DNA of 64,000 nt from VXNF01 sp964291305 (GCA_964291305.2 OZ219783.1:806001-870000), one strand, 5' to 3'. Shown: positions 43,579 through 52,822, numbered from the stretch's first letter. Notes: generated from the sequence alone by a model not told the origin. Numbers and translations: made by a program.

Positions 43579-45011
43579 CGGTCTTAGTCGTAGTACTGGC
43601 CTTAGTGCTGTCCTTGGTCGTGGGAGTCGGGGCTGTTGTGGCTGTGCGCTACCGGCGTGCCCAGCGATCGGTTGGGAAAATCCAAAATGCCGCACCGCGC
43701 TCGGAGAGTGCCCTGTCGGAGAATGCTTCAGAGACCGAGTGGGGCCACGCTGCGAGCTTGCTGGAGGAGACTGCGGCGCCCACTCCGGTGGACGCAGTCG
43801 GCCTGAATGGAGCAATCGACGCTCTAGGGATCCGGCTGCGCGACTTAGAAAGCACCGCTGAAGCTCGTGGCGAGTGGATGGTTCGCCTCGCTGAGGCCAT
43901 TGCACGGATGACCGAAGGCGTGGTGATCTCTGACTCCACCGGCGAGGTGATCTTCCGCGAGGGCACCGCCCTGGCCACAATCCCAAGTTTGCACGGTCGA
44001 ACGCTCATGGACGCCGCCTTGAATCGAGTTCTAGGGCGGGCCGGCGAAGGGATGACGGTCCGAGAGGAGGTGCGGCTCTACGGACCGCCCCAGCGTGTCT
44101 TCCTGCTCAATGCCTCGCCGCTGTTTGGCGGTGCACTAGCGCTGGTAGAGGAGATCACCGAGAGGGAGCGGGTCGAGACGCTACGCCGAGACTTCGTCGC
44201 CAACATCAGCCACGAGTTACGCACCCCGGTTGGGGCGATCAGCCTGCTGGCCGAGACCCTAACGGAGCTGTTGTCAGATTGTGCTCGCACTGCCGAGCAA
44301 GCCAGCTTCAGCGCGCAGGACCACGAAATTGCCGTTGGGCTGGCCGGACGGCTCATATCCGAGGCCGATCGGATGACTCGGGCCATTGACGATCTCGCCG
44401 AGCTGAGCAGGGTGGAGCGCGAAACGAACGGCGAGCGCAGCGTCGTAGCGCTCCAGGATGTGGTGAACGCCGTGGTCGAACGTCTGGCCAACGCGGCTGA
44501 GCAGTATGAAATAGCGGTGAGCGTGGCCGCTCCCTCAGATCCGGTGCTCGTACATGTCAACCGTCGCCAGGTTGCTTCAGCCGTGCATAACCTGCTGGAC
44601 AACGCCCTCAAGTACTCATCGGCTGGATCATCGGTGAGCGTCCGCATCCGCCGTTGGGACCTCACCGCCGAGCTTTCGGTGCAGGACACCGGCGTCGGCA
44701 TCCCCCAGGCCGACCTGAGCCGCATCTTTGAGCGGTTCTACCGAGTTGACCGGTCGCGCACTTCGTCCTCGGGGGGCATCGGACTCGGGCTGGCCATCGT
44801 TCGTCATGTCGCCCTCAACCATGGTGGGGACATAGAAGTGGAATCGATGGAGGGCGAGGGCAGCACCTTCAGTCTGCGCCTGCCGCTGATCGCCGAAACA
44901 GCTAGTAGAGAGTCAGCAGGTACCGAATCAGACCTTGAGCAGCCAGGCATCGGATCGTCACCTAGATCATCGCCCAAGGAACCTGACTCATTGCACCAGG
45001 TGCCCAGATGA
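43575..45011 (+). CDS. Sensor histidine kinase, PhoR/SenX3-like
   Basis: 478 residues from a GTG that overlaps surE by four bases. One N-terminal membrane helix (residues 2-25), a PAS-like region (ITEGVVISD..GEVIFREG), H-box NISHELRTPVG with His213, N-box and G-boxes (LLDNALKYSS, DTGVGIP, GIGLGLAIV). Phosphorylates the response regulator encoded next. Location after pst-phoU-surE points to phosphate sensing through the Pst/PhoU complex. Confidence 0.93.
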   Translation: MTVLVVVLALVLSLVVGVGAVVAVRYRRAQRSVGKIQNAAPRSESALSENASETEWGHAASLLEETAAPTPVDAVGLNGAIDALGIRLRDLESTAEARGEWMVRLAEAIARMTEGVVISDSTGEVIFREGTALATIPSLHGRTLMDAALNRVLGRAGEGMTVREEVRLYGPPQRVFLLNASPLFGGALALVEEITERERVETLRRDFVANISHELRTPVGAISLLAETLTELLSDCARTAEQASFSAQDHEIAVGLAGRLISEADRMTRAIDDLAELSRVERETNGERSVVALQDVVNAVVERLANAAEQYEIAVSVAAPSDPVLVHVNRRQVASAVHNLLDNALKYSSAGSSVSVRIRRWDLTAELSVQDTGVGIPQADLSRIFERFYRVDRSRTSSSGGIGLGLAIVRHVALNHGGDIEVESMEGEGSTFSLRLPLIAETASRESAGTESDLEQPGIGSSPRSSPKEPDSLHQVPR

Positions 45012-45051
45012 CCGGAGCCCAAACGACCCAAACGAGAGACACGCGGTAGCC

Positions 45052-45804
45052 GTGAGTCGCTCGGCACGCGTGCTAGTCGTGGAGGACGAGACCTCCTTTG
45101 TCGAGGCGCTCAGCGCGGGTTTGCGCCGGGAGGGTTTCGCGCTCGATATTGCCCGTGATGGTCGTGAGGCGTTGGATCGCTTCGAGGCCTGCCAGCCGGA
45201 CGTAGTGTTGCTAGATGTGATGCTGCCGCGCCTTTCGGGCTTGGACGTGTGCCGGGCGATACGCAGCGTTTCAAATGTGCCGATCATCATGGTCTCGGCT
45301 AAGGGCGAGGAGATCGACATGGTGGTGGGCCTAGAGGTTGGCGCGGATGACTATGTGCCCAAGCCATACCGGTTCCGCGAGCTGGTAGCTCGAATTCGCG
45401 CTGTGCTGCGCCGTGCCCAGGCACAAGCCGCCGCCGAGAAGGTGGGCGCGAAGGTGACAGCAGCCGACGATCAGCCAATACGGTTGGGCGACGTTGAGAT
45501 CGACCCGCACGGGCACGAGGTTCAGATCCGCGGCCGCGCGGTCCAACTGCCGCTAAAGGAGTTCGACCTGCTGTGGGTGCTGATTTCTAACGCTGGACGG
45601 GTGGTGTCGCGGGACGATCTAATCGACCGTGTCTGGGGGGAGGACTACGTGAGAGACACCAAGACGCTTGACGCCCACATCCGCCGCCTGCGACGCAAGC
45701 TCGAAGTCGAGCCGTCCAATCCCGCCCACATTGTCACCGTGAGAGGTGTGGGCTACAAGTACGCTGAGCCCGCCGTTCCCCGAGCCAGCAAGGAAGACGG
45801 CTAG
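45052..45804 (+). CDS. OmpR/PhoB-family response regulator (RegX3-like)
   Basis: 250 residues from the GTG at 45052. Receiver domain with acidic pocket E11/D12, phosphorylated D55 (LLDVMLPRL) and a lysine in YVPKPYRF; then a winged-helix DNA-binding domain (LPLKEFDLLWVLISNAGRVV...IRRLRRKLE). Cognate of the kinase just upstream. Expected to bind the PHO box before pstS. Confidence 0.94.
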   Translation: MSRSARVLVVEDETSFVEALSAGLRREGFALDIARDGREALDRFEACQPDVVLLDVMLPRLSGLDVCRAIRSVSNVPIIMVSAKGEEIDMVVGLEVGADDYVPKPYRFRELVARIRAVLRRAQAQAAAEKVGAKVTAADDQPIRLGDVEIDPHGHEVQIRGRAVQLPLKEFDLLWVLISNAGRVVSRDDLIDRVWGEDYVRDTKTLDAHIRRLRRKLEVEPSNPAHIVTVRGVGYKYAEPAVPRASKEDG

Positions 45805-45814
45805 GAGGAAGACT

Positions 45815-47104
45815 ATGTCCAGCGCTGGCGGCTGGCGTCCGGTGCGCGAGCCCCTCCACCCGCGCTCGCCGGACATCGTTAGTCCGCGCAAGGTGTCTGA
45901 CTTCGTGCGCCTGGCCCGCGTTCATGCGCTTTCGGCAGCGGGCGATGCCATGGTTGCTGTGGCGCTCGCTGACTCGCTGTTCTTCTCCGTGGATCCCAGT
46001 TCCGCCCGGAACCGCGTGCTGCTATACCTCTTTTTGACGCTCACGCCGTTTGGGGTAGTGGCCCCGCTGATCGGCCCGGCGGTCGACCGGGCGCCCGGTG
46101 GGCGTCGTTTGTTGATCGTGTTGCTGAACGCGGGCCGCACCATGACCGTGTTTTTCATGATCGGTAACCTGGACTCGGCGCTGCTGTTCCCGTTGGCTTT
46201 TGCTGTCTTGGTGCTGGGCAAGGGCTTCGCCGTGGCTCGGGCCTCGGTGGTTCCTGCCACGGTGCGCGACGAAACCGAACTGGTAAACCGCAACTCCCGG
46301 CTAGCGATTCTCGGGGGCGTGGCCGCCCTCGTCGGTGGGATACCGGCTTGGCTGATTCAGCATTTCGTTGGGGCCGACTGGGTGATGGGCATAGCCACCG
46401 GTGTATTTCTGGGTTCTTGCGTGCTGGCGCTGCGTATGCCCCGCGCCGAGGTGGAGCCTGGCGGCCTGATCTCTGCCAATGAGACACTGAGTGAGATTCG
46501 CGGCTTCGGTATTCGTCTGGCCGCCTCTGGAACCGCCGTGCTGCGAGGCGTGCTGGGGTTCATGACCTTCCTCGTCGCCTTCGGGCTGCGCGACGAAGCG
46601 CTCTGGCAGGTCTACCTCTGTGGGGCTTTTGCGATGATCGGAGTGCTGAGCGGCTCAGCAGTCGCCGGCCGGATGAGTGCAGGGGCTGGCGAAGAGTCGA
46701 TCCTCCAGGTCATGCTGCTGGTGCCAGCATTGGTGTCGCTGCTAGCCATCTGGGATGGCGGGTTGAAGGGAGCGATCGTGGTGGCGCTGGTGGTGGGGTT
46801 GTCGGCTTCGGCAGGCAAGGTGGCCTTCGACTCGGTTGTGCAGCGCGACGCCCCCAACGCCGACTACGGCCGGAGTTTTGGGCGTTTCGAAACCCGCTTC
46901 CAGTTGTCGTGGGTGGTTGGCGCTGCGCTAGCGGTGATTCCGATGTCGCTCAGGCTGGGCTTCATCCTCATAACCGTGGCGCTCTCGGCCGCGGTCGTGC
47001 TGCACCTGGTGGGAGCAAAGAACGTCCGGCGGGGCCAACCGCCTCCTAGCTTGCCTCGCCGGCTGCCGGCCCGCCGCAGGCGCAAGCCCGCCGCCGGAGC
47101 CTAG
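45815..47104 (+). CDS. MFS-type membrane transporter
   Basis: 429 residues from the ATG at 45815, with TAGGAGG upstream; a longer frame overlaps the regulator gene. Ten to twelve membrane helices, with loop motifs such as GPAVDRAPGGRR after helix 2. The substrate is unknown. The C-terminal tail is strongly basic (Arg/Lys/Pro). It follows the two-component system on the same strand but shows no phosphate-specific feature. Ends four bases into the convergent DUF2342-like gene. Confidence 0.8.
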   Translation: MSSAGGWRPVREPLHPRSPDIVSPRKVSDFVRLARVHALSAAGDAMVAVALADSLFFSVDPSSARNRVLLYLFLTLTPFGVVAPLIGPAVDRAPGGRRLLIVLLNAGRTMTVFFMIGNLDSALLFPLAFAVLVLGKGFAVARASVVPATVRDETELVNRNSRLAILGGVAALVGGIPAWLIQHFVGADWVMGIATGVFLGSCVLALRMPRAEVEPGGLISANETLSEIRGFGIRLAASGTAVLRGVLGFMTFLVAFGLRDEALWQVYLCGAFAMIGVLSGSAVAGRMSAGAGEESILQVMLLVPALVSLLAIWDGGLKGAIVVALVVGLSASAGKVAFDSVVQRDAPNADYGRSFGRFETRFQLSWVVGAALAVIPMSLRLGFILITVALSAAVVLHLVGAKNVRRGQPPPSLPRRLPARRRRKPAAGA

Positions 47105-48399
47105 GCGGCCCCGGTGGAGGTCCCAGGTTCGGGATTGCCGTCGGTGGGGTTGTTGTCCCCGGAGCTGGGCTTTTCTAGGTCTTCGTAGATCTCCAAGCGT
47201 GCTAGCCAAAGACCGGCGGCGTCAATCTCGCTGGACGTGGGCCAGTTTCCCGCGGTTTGCCAGAGTCGGCCGAGCCCGTCGGTGCCGGCTCGCTCTATCA
47301 CGCCTTCCACGAAGCGCCTACCACGCCCGGTTGCTTCTGCTGTTAGGTCCAGGCCGAGCAGGCGAGCTACTTGGCGAGCCTCGCCGGGCGGCATGAGACG
47401 GCGGCGTCTAAACGCCTCCCGCACGAGGTTCTGCGAGCCCAGCAACTGTTCGCAGGTTCGCTCTGTTGTGATGTCCACGTAGCTGGTCAGCACCGAAAGA
47501 AACTCCTGAAGCTGAGTTGTAATCTGCCTTTGAGTTTCAGAAGGTGTGATCCCCAGCAGCGCCTCCGGGCTGGATAACAGGGCGGGCATTTCGACCATAG
47601 CCGTCTCGGGGTCCAGGTCCTCGAGTCGTTTCTGCAGCGATTCAAGGATCCCATTCGGGTCGATTTCGAAACTGTGCGCGTGCGTTTTCAGCAGGTCCGT
47701 AAGTTGCTGGTGGACCCAGGGCACGCTGAGGATGGCGTTGGTGATGAGGGAGTGGACGCAGACCCAAAGGCAGGTGTCGTCTCGCTGCAGGCTCCAGGAG
47801 CGGGCAAAGGCGCTGATGTTCGGCTCGACCAGCAAAAGACGGTCGCTGCGCACTCGGGGCAGGGCCACGTCGTAGGACCCAAGCGCAACTCTTGCTAAGC
47901 GGCCCGTCAAAGAGCCAGCAGTCATGTCGGCCAGCAGAGGTGCCAGCGGTTCCATGAGCTGACGTAGCATCTCCTCGGGGCCGGAGTCCGGTGTTGCTGG
48001 TTCTGCGGAGTCCTGTCCCGCCCGCAGACCCTCTTGGAGCTGTTGGAAGTGTGGCCGCCAGTCTCGCAGCGTTTGATGTGCCCACCCGCTGCGGTTCACG
48101 ACGGCGATCTCGACGCTGCCGTGGTCGGCGGTGCTCGCAAGGCCAGTGGCTGCTTCCGCCGCTAGTTGCGCGATACCGGCTAACTCACTGAAGCTAGCCC
48201 GAGCCGAAGGTGAGACGTTTGCTTCGGTGGCACCGTCGGAGGCCACTGCCACGGCTAGCTGGTCGGCTGCCTGCCGGCTTACTGCTGGCGACCGCAACAG
48301 CCGAGCCAGATCGCCCAACAGCGGCCAGCCCCCAAGCGGATCCTGCTCATCGTCCGAGTCGCCGGGGTTTGGGGGGAACGGAGGCTCTAACGGCGGCAT
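47101..48399 (-). CDS. DUF2342-type protein lacking the zinc-protease motif
   Basis: 432 residues from the ATG at 48399. The overall pattern (AVVNRSGWAHQTLRDWRP, LARVALGSYDVALPR, LLLVEPNI, LWVCVH) matches the actinobacterial DUF2342 putative zinc-dependent hydrolases. In that family the LWVxxH segment continues as HEVTH. Here residues 216-220 read HSLIT, so the Glu and second His are missing and the protein should not be an active metalloprotease. Pro/Asp-rich N-terminus and Ser/Pro-rich C-terminus. No partner genes. Confidence 0.78.
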   Translation of the reverse strand: MPPLEPPFPPNPGDSDDEQDPLGGWPLLGDLARLLRSPAVSRQAADQLAVAVASDGATEANVSPSARASFSELAGIAQLAAEAATGLASTADHGSVEIAVVNRSGWAHQTLRDWRPHFQQLQEGLRAGQDSAEPATPDSGPEEMLRQLMEPLAPLLADMTAGSLTGRLARVALGSYDVALPRVRSDRLLLVEPNISAFARSWSLQRDDTCLWVCVHSLITNAILSVPWVHQQLTDLLKTHAHSFEIDPNGILESLQKRLEDLDPETAMVEMPALLSSPEALLGITPSETQRQITTQLQEFLSVLTSYVDITTERTCEQLLGSQNLVREAFRRRRLMPPGEARQVARLLGLDLTAEATGRGRRFVEGVIERAGTDGLGRLWQTAGNWPTSSEIDAAGLWLARLEIYEDLEKPSSGDNNPTDGNPEPGTSTGAA

Positions 48400-48508
48400 G
48401 CCTGCATCGTAGATGGTGTTGGTCCCCGTTACCTTGGGGTTCGAAGATGAATCCCTTATCCAACTTCCCGAGAACTTGCTAGCTGATCCCCCATCCGCCA
48501 GCTCCGTC

Positions 48509-49624
48509 GTGAAACTCACCGGCGATTGTGCTGGCGTGGGGCCGTCGCGGCCGCTGGTGGTGGCGATCACCGGAGTGGCAGGTTCGATTGGCTCGCGGCT
48601 GGTGGTACGTCTGGCTTCTCAAGGCGATCAGGTACGAGTGGTCGGCGTTGATACGCAGCCACTGCAGCCGCAGCTCGGAGCCGAACTGCGGCGGGGAGAT
48701 CTCCGCACCGACGACGTGGTGGAGATGCTCCAGGGCGTAGACGTTGTAGCCCACCTCACCTCGGCGTTCGACCCGCGCCGGGATGGTCTCGAGTCGGCCA
48801 GCCTCGACATAGAGGTGGCACGTCGCTTGCTGGCAGCGGTGTCTGAGGCGCAGGTTTCCAGTGTGATCTTGATGTCCAGCGCCATGGTCTACGGGGCCTG
48901 GCCCAATAATGCGATCCCACTTACAGAAGACGCTTTACTGCGGCCGAATCCTGGTTTCTCGTTCGCTGCCCACAAGGCTGAGGTGGAGCGACTTGCTGCT
49001 GAGTGGCAGGCCCACAATCCCGGTGTGCGGCTTGTAGTGCTACGACCGGTTACTGCGTTAGCCGCGGGAGAGAGCAGTTGGGTGGCTCGCGCCCTGCGCG
49101 CCGCGGTGGCGGTGGCCGCCGGGGACGACGATCCGCCGGTGCAGTTCCTGCATCTCGACGATCTGGCTGCGGCGGTGGAGTTGGCGGTTCTAGGCGACCT
49201 GTCGGGTACCTACAACGTGGCGCCCGACGGCTATGTTCCGGCGGCCCGCATGAGGCGCTTGAGCGGCACGGTTACTTGGCTGCGGGTTCCGCCGCAGGTT
49301 GCTTCGTGGCTGGCTCGCTTCCGCTGGCGCTGGCGTCTGGCCCCGACACCTCCTGGCGTAGTGCCGTATACCCGGTTCCCCTGGGTCGTTTCTAACGAAC
49401 GGCTGCGAGCCGGCGGTTGGGAGCCGCAACACAGCAACGAGGAGTGTTATGTGGAGTCGCACCACGCCAAGCCGTGGGCTATCACGACATCCTCAGTGAT
49501 GCAGCGCAGGTCCCTGGCGGCACTCGTGGCGTTAGTGGCGGTTGGGCTGGGCATCGCCATCGGCGCGATGGCGCGATCTCGCCGCAATTCGCCTGGGGGC
49601 ACCAGCAGTGCCCGGCGGAGATGA
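48509..49624 (+). CDS. NAD-dependent epimerase/dehydratase family protein with C-terminal membrane helix
   Basis: About 371 residues if started at the GTG at 48509; a longer GTG start at 48413 leaves only 13 bp to the divergent gene. Rossmann motif ITGVAGSIGSRL, then VVAHLTSAFDP, and an active-site serine in ILMSSAMVYG; the usual YxxxK is replaced by SFAAHKAEVE. A C-terminal membrane helix (LAALVALVAVGLGIAIGAM) and a basic tail anchor it. Sugar- or polyprenyl-sugar modification is possible; specific function unknown. Stop overlaps moaE by four bases. Confidence 0.75.
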   Translation: MKLTGDCAGVGPSRPLVVAITGVAGSIGSRLVVRLASQGDQVRVVGVDTQPLQPQLGAELRRGDLRTDDVVEMLQGVDVVAHLTSAFDPRRDGLESASLDIEVARRLLAAVSEAQVSSVILMSSAMVYGAWPNNAIPLTEDALLRPNPGFSFAAHKAEVERLAAEWQAHNPGVRLVVLRPVTALAAGESSWVARALRAAVAVAAGDDDPPVQFLHLDDLAAAVELAVLGDLSGTYNVAPDGYVPAARMRRLSGTVTWLRVPPQVASWLARFRWRWRLAPTPPGVVPYTRFPWVVSNERLRAGGWEPQHSNEECYVESHHAKPWAITTSSVMQRRSLAALVALVAVGLGIAIGAMARSRRNSPGGTSSARRR

Positions 49625-50157
49625 ATCGTTGCGGGCCTCGCAGCATTTATCCTCTATTCGTGGAATCAACTCCGAGCGAACCGCAGGGCGATACCTGGGT
49701 CGGCCTGTTTGCCGAGTGTTTGCCGTTGGAAGCTGCGTTGCAGTGGGCCAACCGCCCGCATTGCGGTGCCGTGGTGCTGTTCTCCGGAAACGCCCGCAAT
49801 AGCTCCGCCGATCGTCTGGGGGTATACGAACTGATCTACGAGGCCTATGAGGCCGAAGCCGAGGGACGGCTAGCGGCGGTGGCCCACCAGGCTCGGGAAA
49901 TGTGGCCCGAAGTGGGGCCGCTGGCACTGCTTCATCGCACGGGCACGCTGGCGGTTGGTGAAGCCGCGGTGGTTGTGGTGGCGTCTGCGCCGCATCGCCA
50001 GGAGGCGTTCAGCGCCGCCAGGTTTTGCATCGACGCTTTGAAGGCCACTGTTCCGATCTGGAAGCTGGAGAAGTGGGCAGATGGTGAGAGTTGGGGCAGA
50101 GAGGCCCAGCACCTCAGCGAAATTGGCGAGTACGTGGAGCGGGCTAACCCGCACTAG
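49621..50157 (+). CDS. moaE: Molybdopterin synthase catalytic subunit
   Basis: 178 residues; the first 25 are an extension. GAVVLFSGNARN, LIYEAYEAEAE, LLHRTGTLAVGE, and the catalytic KATVPIWKLEKWADG with two lysines are all typical of MoaE. With MoaD it inserts sulfur to make molybdopterin, needed by the molybdenum hydroxylase subunit at 7024-9390. No moaD or other cofactor genes are in the window. Overlaps the upstream gene by ATGA. Confidence 0.93.
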   Translation: MNRCGPRSIYPLFVESTPSEPQGDTWVGLFAECLPLEAALQWANRPHCGAVVLFSGNARNSSADRLGVYELIYEAYEAEAEGRLAAVAHQAREMWPEVGPLALLHRTGTLAVGEAAVVVVASAPHRQEAFSAARFCIDALKATVPIWKLEKWADGESWGREAQHLSEIGEYVERANPH

Positions 50158-50163
50158 AGAGGG

Positions 50164-50358
50164 TTGGAGAAGCAGCGATTGGCTGGCGTAATCTTTCTGT
50201 TCGTGGCGGTGGGAGTATGTGTTCTGGGTTTCCTAGTGATCTGGCTACGGAACCGGGATCGTTCAACCTTCACGTCAAGTGTCGACCGTTTCCATGCCGA
50301 AATGTCGGCGCTTAGGCCACCGTCTAAGGGCGGCACACGCCGGCGCTGGCGCAGGTAG
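50164..50358 (+). CDS. Small single-pass membrane protein
   Basis: 64 residues from a TTG six bases after moaE. One helix (GVIFLFVAVGVCVLGFLVIWL, about residues 8-28) then a basic tail rich in Arg. It ends six bases before mreB. No family recognised. A membrane partner or anchor for the downstream protein is possible but unproven. Confidence 0.6.
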   Translation: MEKQRLAGVIFLFVAVGVCVLGFLVIWLRNRDRSTFTSSVDRFHAEMSALRPPSKGGTRRRWRR

Positions 50359-50364
50359 ATAGGC

Positions 50365-51375
50365 ATGGCGCGCAGCCTGGCGATAGATCTAGGAACGGCG
50401 AACACTCTGGTGTACTCGTCAGGTCACGACATTGTCTACCGCCAGCCGACGGTCATTGCTGTTCACCGACAGACCGGTGAGGTGCTCGCTATGGGCTCTG
50501 ACGCCTGGCGCATGATCGGTCGCACTCCCAGCTACATAGTGGCTCACCGTCCGCTGCGCAGCGGTGCCATCACCGACTTCGAGATGACCGAGCAGATGAT
50601 GCGTGCCATCTTCCATCAGGTCGGGGTGAACCGCTTCAACCGCCCGAGAGTGGTCATCTGCGTGCCTTCGGCGCTGACTCTCGTGGAAATGCGAGCCGTC
50701 AAGTTGGCGGCGCGCCGAGCCGGTGCCGGCAACGTATTGCTGATGGAGCAGCCGATCGCCGCGGCGCTGGGAGCAAACCTGCCGATCGACAAATCTGTCG
50801 GGAATCTGATCGTGGACATCGGTGGCGGTACTACCGAGTCGGGGCTCATTTCTCTCGGTGGCGTGGTTGCCCTCGAAGCTGAAAGGGTCGGATCGTTCGC
50901 CATCGATGACGCCATTCAGTCTTATCTTCGGGCCAAGTACGACATAGCCGTCGGCGAGCAGACAGCGGAGAAGATCAAAGTCACGGTTGGTTCGGCGCTT
51001 GACGTTGGGGAGGACCGGGAGATGCAGTTGCGCGGCCGCCGAGTGTCAATCAGCGCGCCCGAAGTGCTCACCTTGAGTTCAGGCGAAATCCGCGAGGCGA
51101 TCGCCGCGCCGCTGCGGGCAATCATGAACTCCATCTTGAACTGCGTTGCTAACACGCCGCCCGAGCTGTCCAATGACATTGCCAGGAGTGGGTTATACCT
51201 CACCGGGGGCGGCGGGCTGCTCAGCGGGATCGATCAGAGAATTGCCAACGAGGCCAGCGTGCCGGTTCAGCGCGTGGACTACCCCTTGGAGTGCGTCGTG
51301 CGCGGTGCGGGACGCTCACTTGATGCGCTGGATCTGATGCGGGGGATGTTCGTGGATTTCGCCGACGGAGAGTAG
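50365..51375 (+). CDS. mreB: MreB-family actin-like protein
   Basis: 336 residues. Phosphate-1 loop LAIDLGTANTLVY, VICVPSALT, EQPIAAALGA, phosphate-2 IVDIGGGTTESGLISLGG and adenosine loop LTGGGGLLSGID are intact. Rod-shape filaments positioning wall synthesis. No mreC/mreD/rodA follows, and a DivIVA gene lies nearby; many actinobacteria use one or the other, so both in one window is notable. Confidence 0.93.
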   Translation: MARSLAIDLGTANTLVYSSGHDIVYRQPTVIAVHRQTGEVLAMGSDAWRMIGRTPSYIVAHRPLRSGAITDFEMTEQMMRAIFHQVGVNRFNRPRVVICVPSALTLVEMRAVKLAARRAGAGNVLLMEQPIAAALGANLPIDKSVGNLIVDIGGGTTESGLISLGGVVALEAERVGSFAIDDAIQSYLRAKYDIAVGEQTAEKIKVTVGSALDVGEDREMQLRGRRVSISAPEVLTLSSGEIREAIAAPLRAIMNSILNCVANTPPELSNDIARSGLYLTGGGGLLSGIDQRIANEASVPVQRVDYPLECVVRGAGRSLDALDLMRGMFVDFADGE

Positions 51376-51427
51376 TCAGCGAAGGGCTTAGTCGAGCAGC
51401 GCTTTTCGGGCGAGTACGTATAGTGGG

Positions 51428-52546
51428 TCAGTTGCGCCAGACATTTTGGTTTTGGTTCATCCAGGTGAGTAGTTGTTCTCCTTGGGTTGGCTCTCGGCCG
51501 GGGCCTGTGAGGAGGTCCACGGCGAGTTGGCTAGCTGCGACGCATCGCAGGCCGTCGCGTGTGACGGTCCGGTCGAAAACCACCGGGTCGAAGGGTTCTA
51601 GGAGCACGACGTTGGCGCCAGCTTCGGTTTCTCTCAGGCCTAGGCTCTCGGCGGCTTCGACCGTGTCGGGTACGTAGAGCGTGGCCGTTCTGGCAGGAGC
51701 GACAGGGTCGAAATATTGCGCCGCGAGGGCACCCGTAGCGGCATATGTGGCCTTTCCTGTCCGGAGTTTGTCGGTGATTGCCTTAAGCCCGCGAGGTTCG
51801 AGAAACGCTAAGGCCGTGTTCGATCCTGTTTGGTCGTAGTCCTGTGCCCACCGGCGGATCACTCCCTGCCAGTCGACGGTTTGTACTTGGCCTCGCGGTT
51901 GGCGGGTCACCACGTCTTCATGGTCCAGTAAACGCAGCACACGGGACAACGTCGCGGCCGGTATGCCGCTGGCTGCTGCCAACTCGCGGACCCCGAACGG
52001 CGGAACCGCATCGACAATAGCGCGGACAGCACAACTGGCGCCCCGCCCCCGAAGCGACTGCAACATGTCGCGGCGCGGCCACGGATCTCTGTCACTCCCT
52101 CTAGCACTGATAAACAACCCGGGAGCGTCCACCGCGATGCGGATGTTGCCTGTCGTGTCCACATAGCCGACATCTAGCTCACGGAGCAGTTCCCGCGTTC
52201 TGGGCGACAGATACGCAGCACCAAACACCGGGACAGCACCGAACAGATCATCGCCTGTTACTTCCCGGATCCTCCCGACTAACTCTGGAACGCGCCGCGG
52301 CTCGACCCGGCTCCTGACCGCGACAGCCAACAGAGCAGTCTCACCAGCGGGAGAGGTGACCTCGATCCGCGAACACGCCCCGAGCCAGCCTGAAGGTCTC
52401 ACAGACTCCGAGCAGAGTGTCCAACTAGGCGGCATTAGCTGAGCCAGCAACAACTCGATGGCCCGAGCAACATGCTTATCGCTAGGCAACGAGCCACCCG
52501 AAGTGAGCAAACCTCCCGCTTCACCAGACTCCTGTACCATAAACAC
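51428..52546 (-). CDS. Winged-helix protein, possibly AbiEi-like antitoxin/regulator
   Basis: 372 residues. A restriction-like or sensor N-terminal half (LRELDVGYVDTTGNIRI), then a winged HTH (VRELAAASGIPAATLSRVLRLLDHEDVV) and a C-terminal domain ending DGLRCVAASQLAVDLLTGPGR. The last part resembles AbiEi-type antitoxins, which autorepress. No nucleotidyltransferase toxin (AbiEii) is adjacent. A 7-bp inverted repeat at 52550-52587 lies just upstream. Family assignment tentative. Confidence 0.6.
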   Translation of the reverse strand: MFMVQESGEAGGLLTSGGSLPSDKHVARAIELLLAQLMPPSWTLCSESVRPSGWLGACSRIEVTSPAGETALLAVAVRSRVEPRRVPELVGRIREVTGDDLFGAVPVFGAAYLSPRTRELLRELDVGYVDTTGNIRIAVDAPGLFISARGSDRDPWPRRDMLQSLRGRGASCAVRAIVDAVPPFGVRELAAASGIPAATLSRVLRLLDHEDVVTRQPRGQVQTVDWQGVIRRWAQDYDQTGSNTALAFLEPRGLKAITDKLRTGKATYAATGALAAQYFDPVAPARTATLYVPDTVEAAESLGLRETEAGANVVLLEPFDPVVFDRTVTRDGLRCVAASQLAVDLLTGPGREPTQGEQLLTWMNQNQNVWRN

Positions 52547-52549
52547 AAC

Positions 52550-52587
52550 TGTATCGGCATACGCGAAACAAGATCAACTACGATACA
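52550..52587. promoter_or_regulatory. Inverted repeat upstream of the AbiEi-like gene
   Basis: TGTATCG (52550-52556) and CGATACA (52581-52587) form an inverted repeat with a 24-base A/T-rich spacer, starting four bases upstream of the leftward gene's start codon. Candidate autoregulatory operator. Confidence 0.45.
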
Positions 52588-52822
52588 ACACACACGGGAA
52601 TGGCTGAACTCCCGCTCTCTAAACAAACCTCCACCGACGAGCGGCGACAGCCAACAGAGTCAGAGGCTAGGCGATAAATGGCTATGTAAAAGAAAACGCT
52701 GGGTAACGGTAGTTCGCTTCGAGCTGTTTAGAGGTTGGGGTTGTGGGCGCTCTGTCGCTTAACGATGTGACACTTCTAGACGCCCCTGAACAGCGAATTA
52801 GCACAATCCCGTATAAGCCCCC
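52588..52822. other. A/T-richer intergenic spacer
   Basis: No convincing gene. Contains a 16-bp match to the AbiEi-like gene (GCGACAGCCAACAGAG, here near 52644 and inside the gene near 52320), and at 52798-52830 a sequence resembling 6855-6887, downstream of the DUF4143 gene. Possible remnant of insertion or recombination. Confidence 0.4.

Noticed and set aside
48430..48455. GGGTTCGAAGATGAATCCC resembling a tRNA T-arm
   Set aside because: No acceptor, D or anticodon arm could be built around it.
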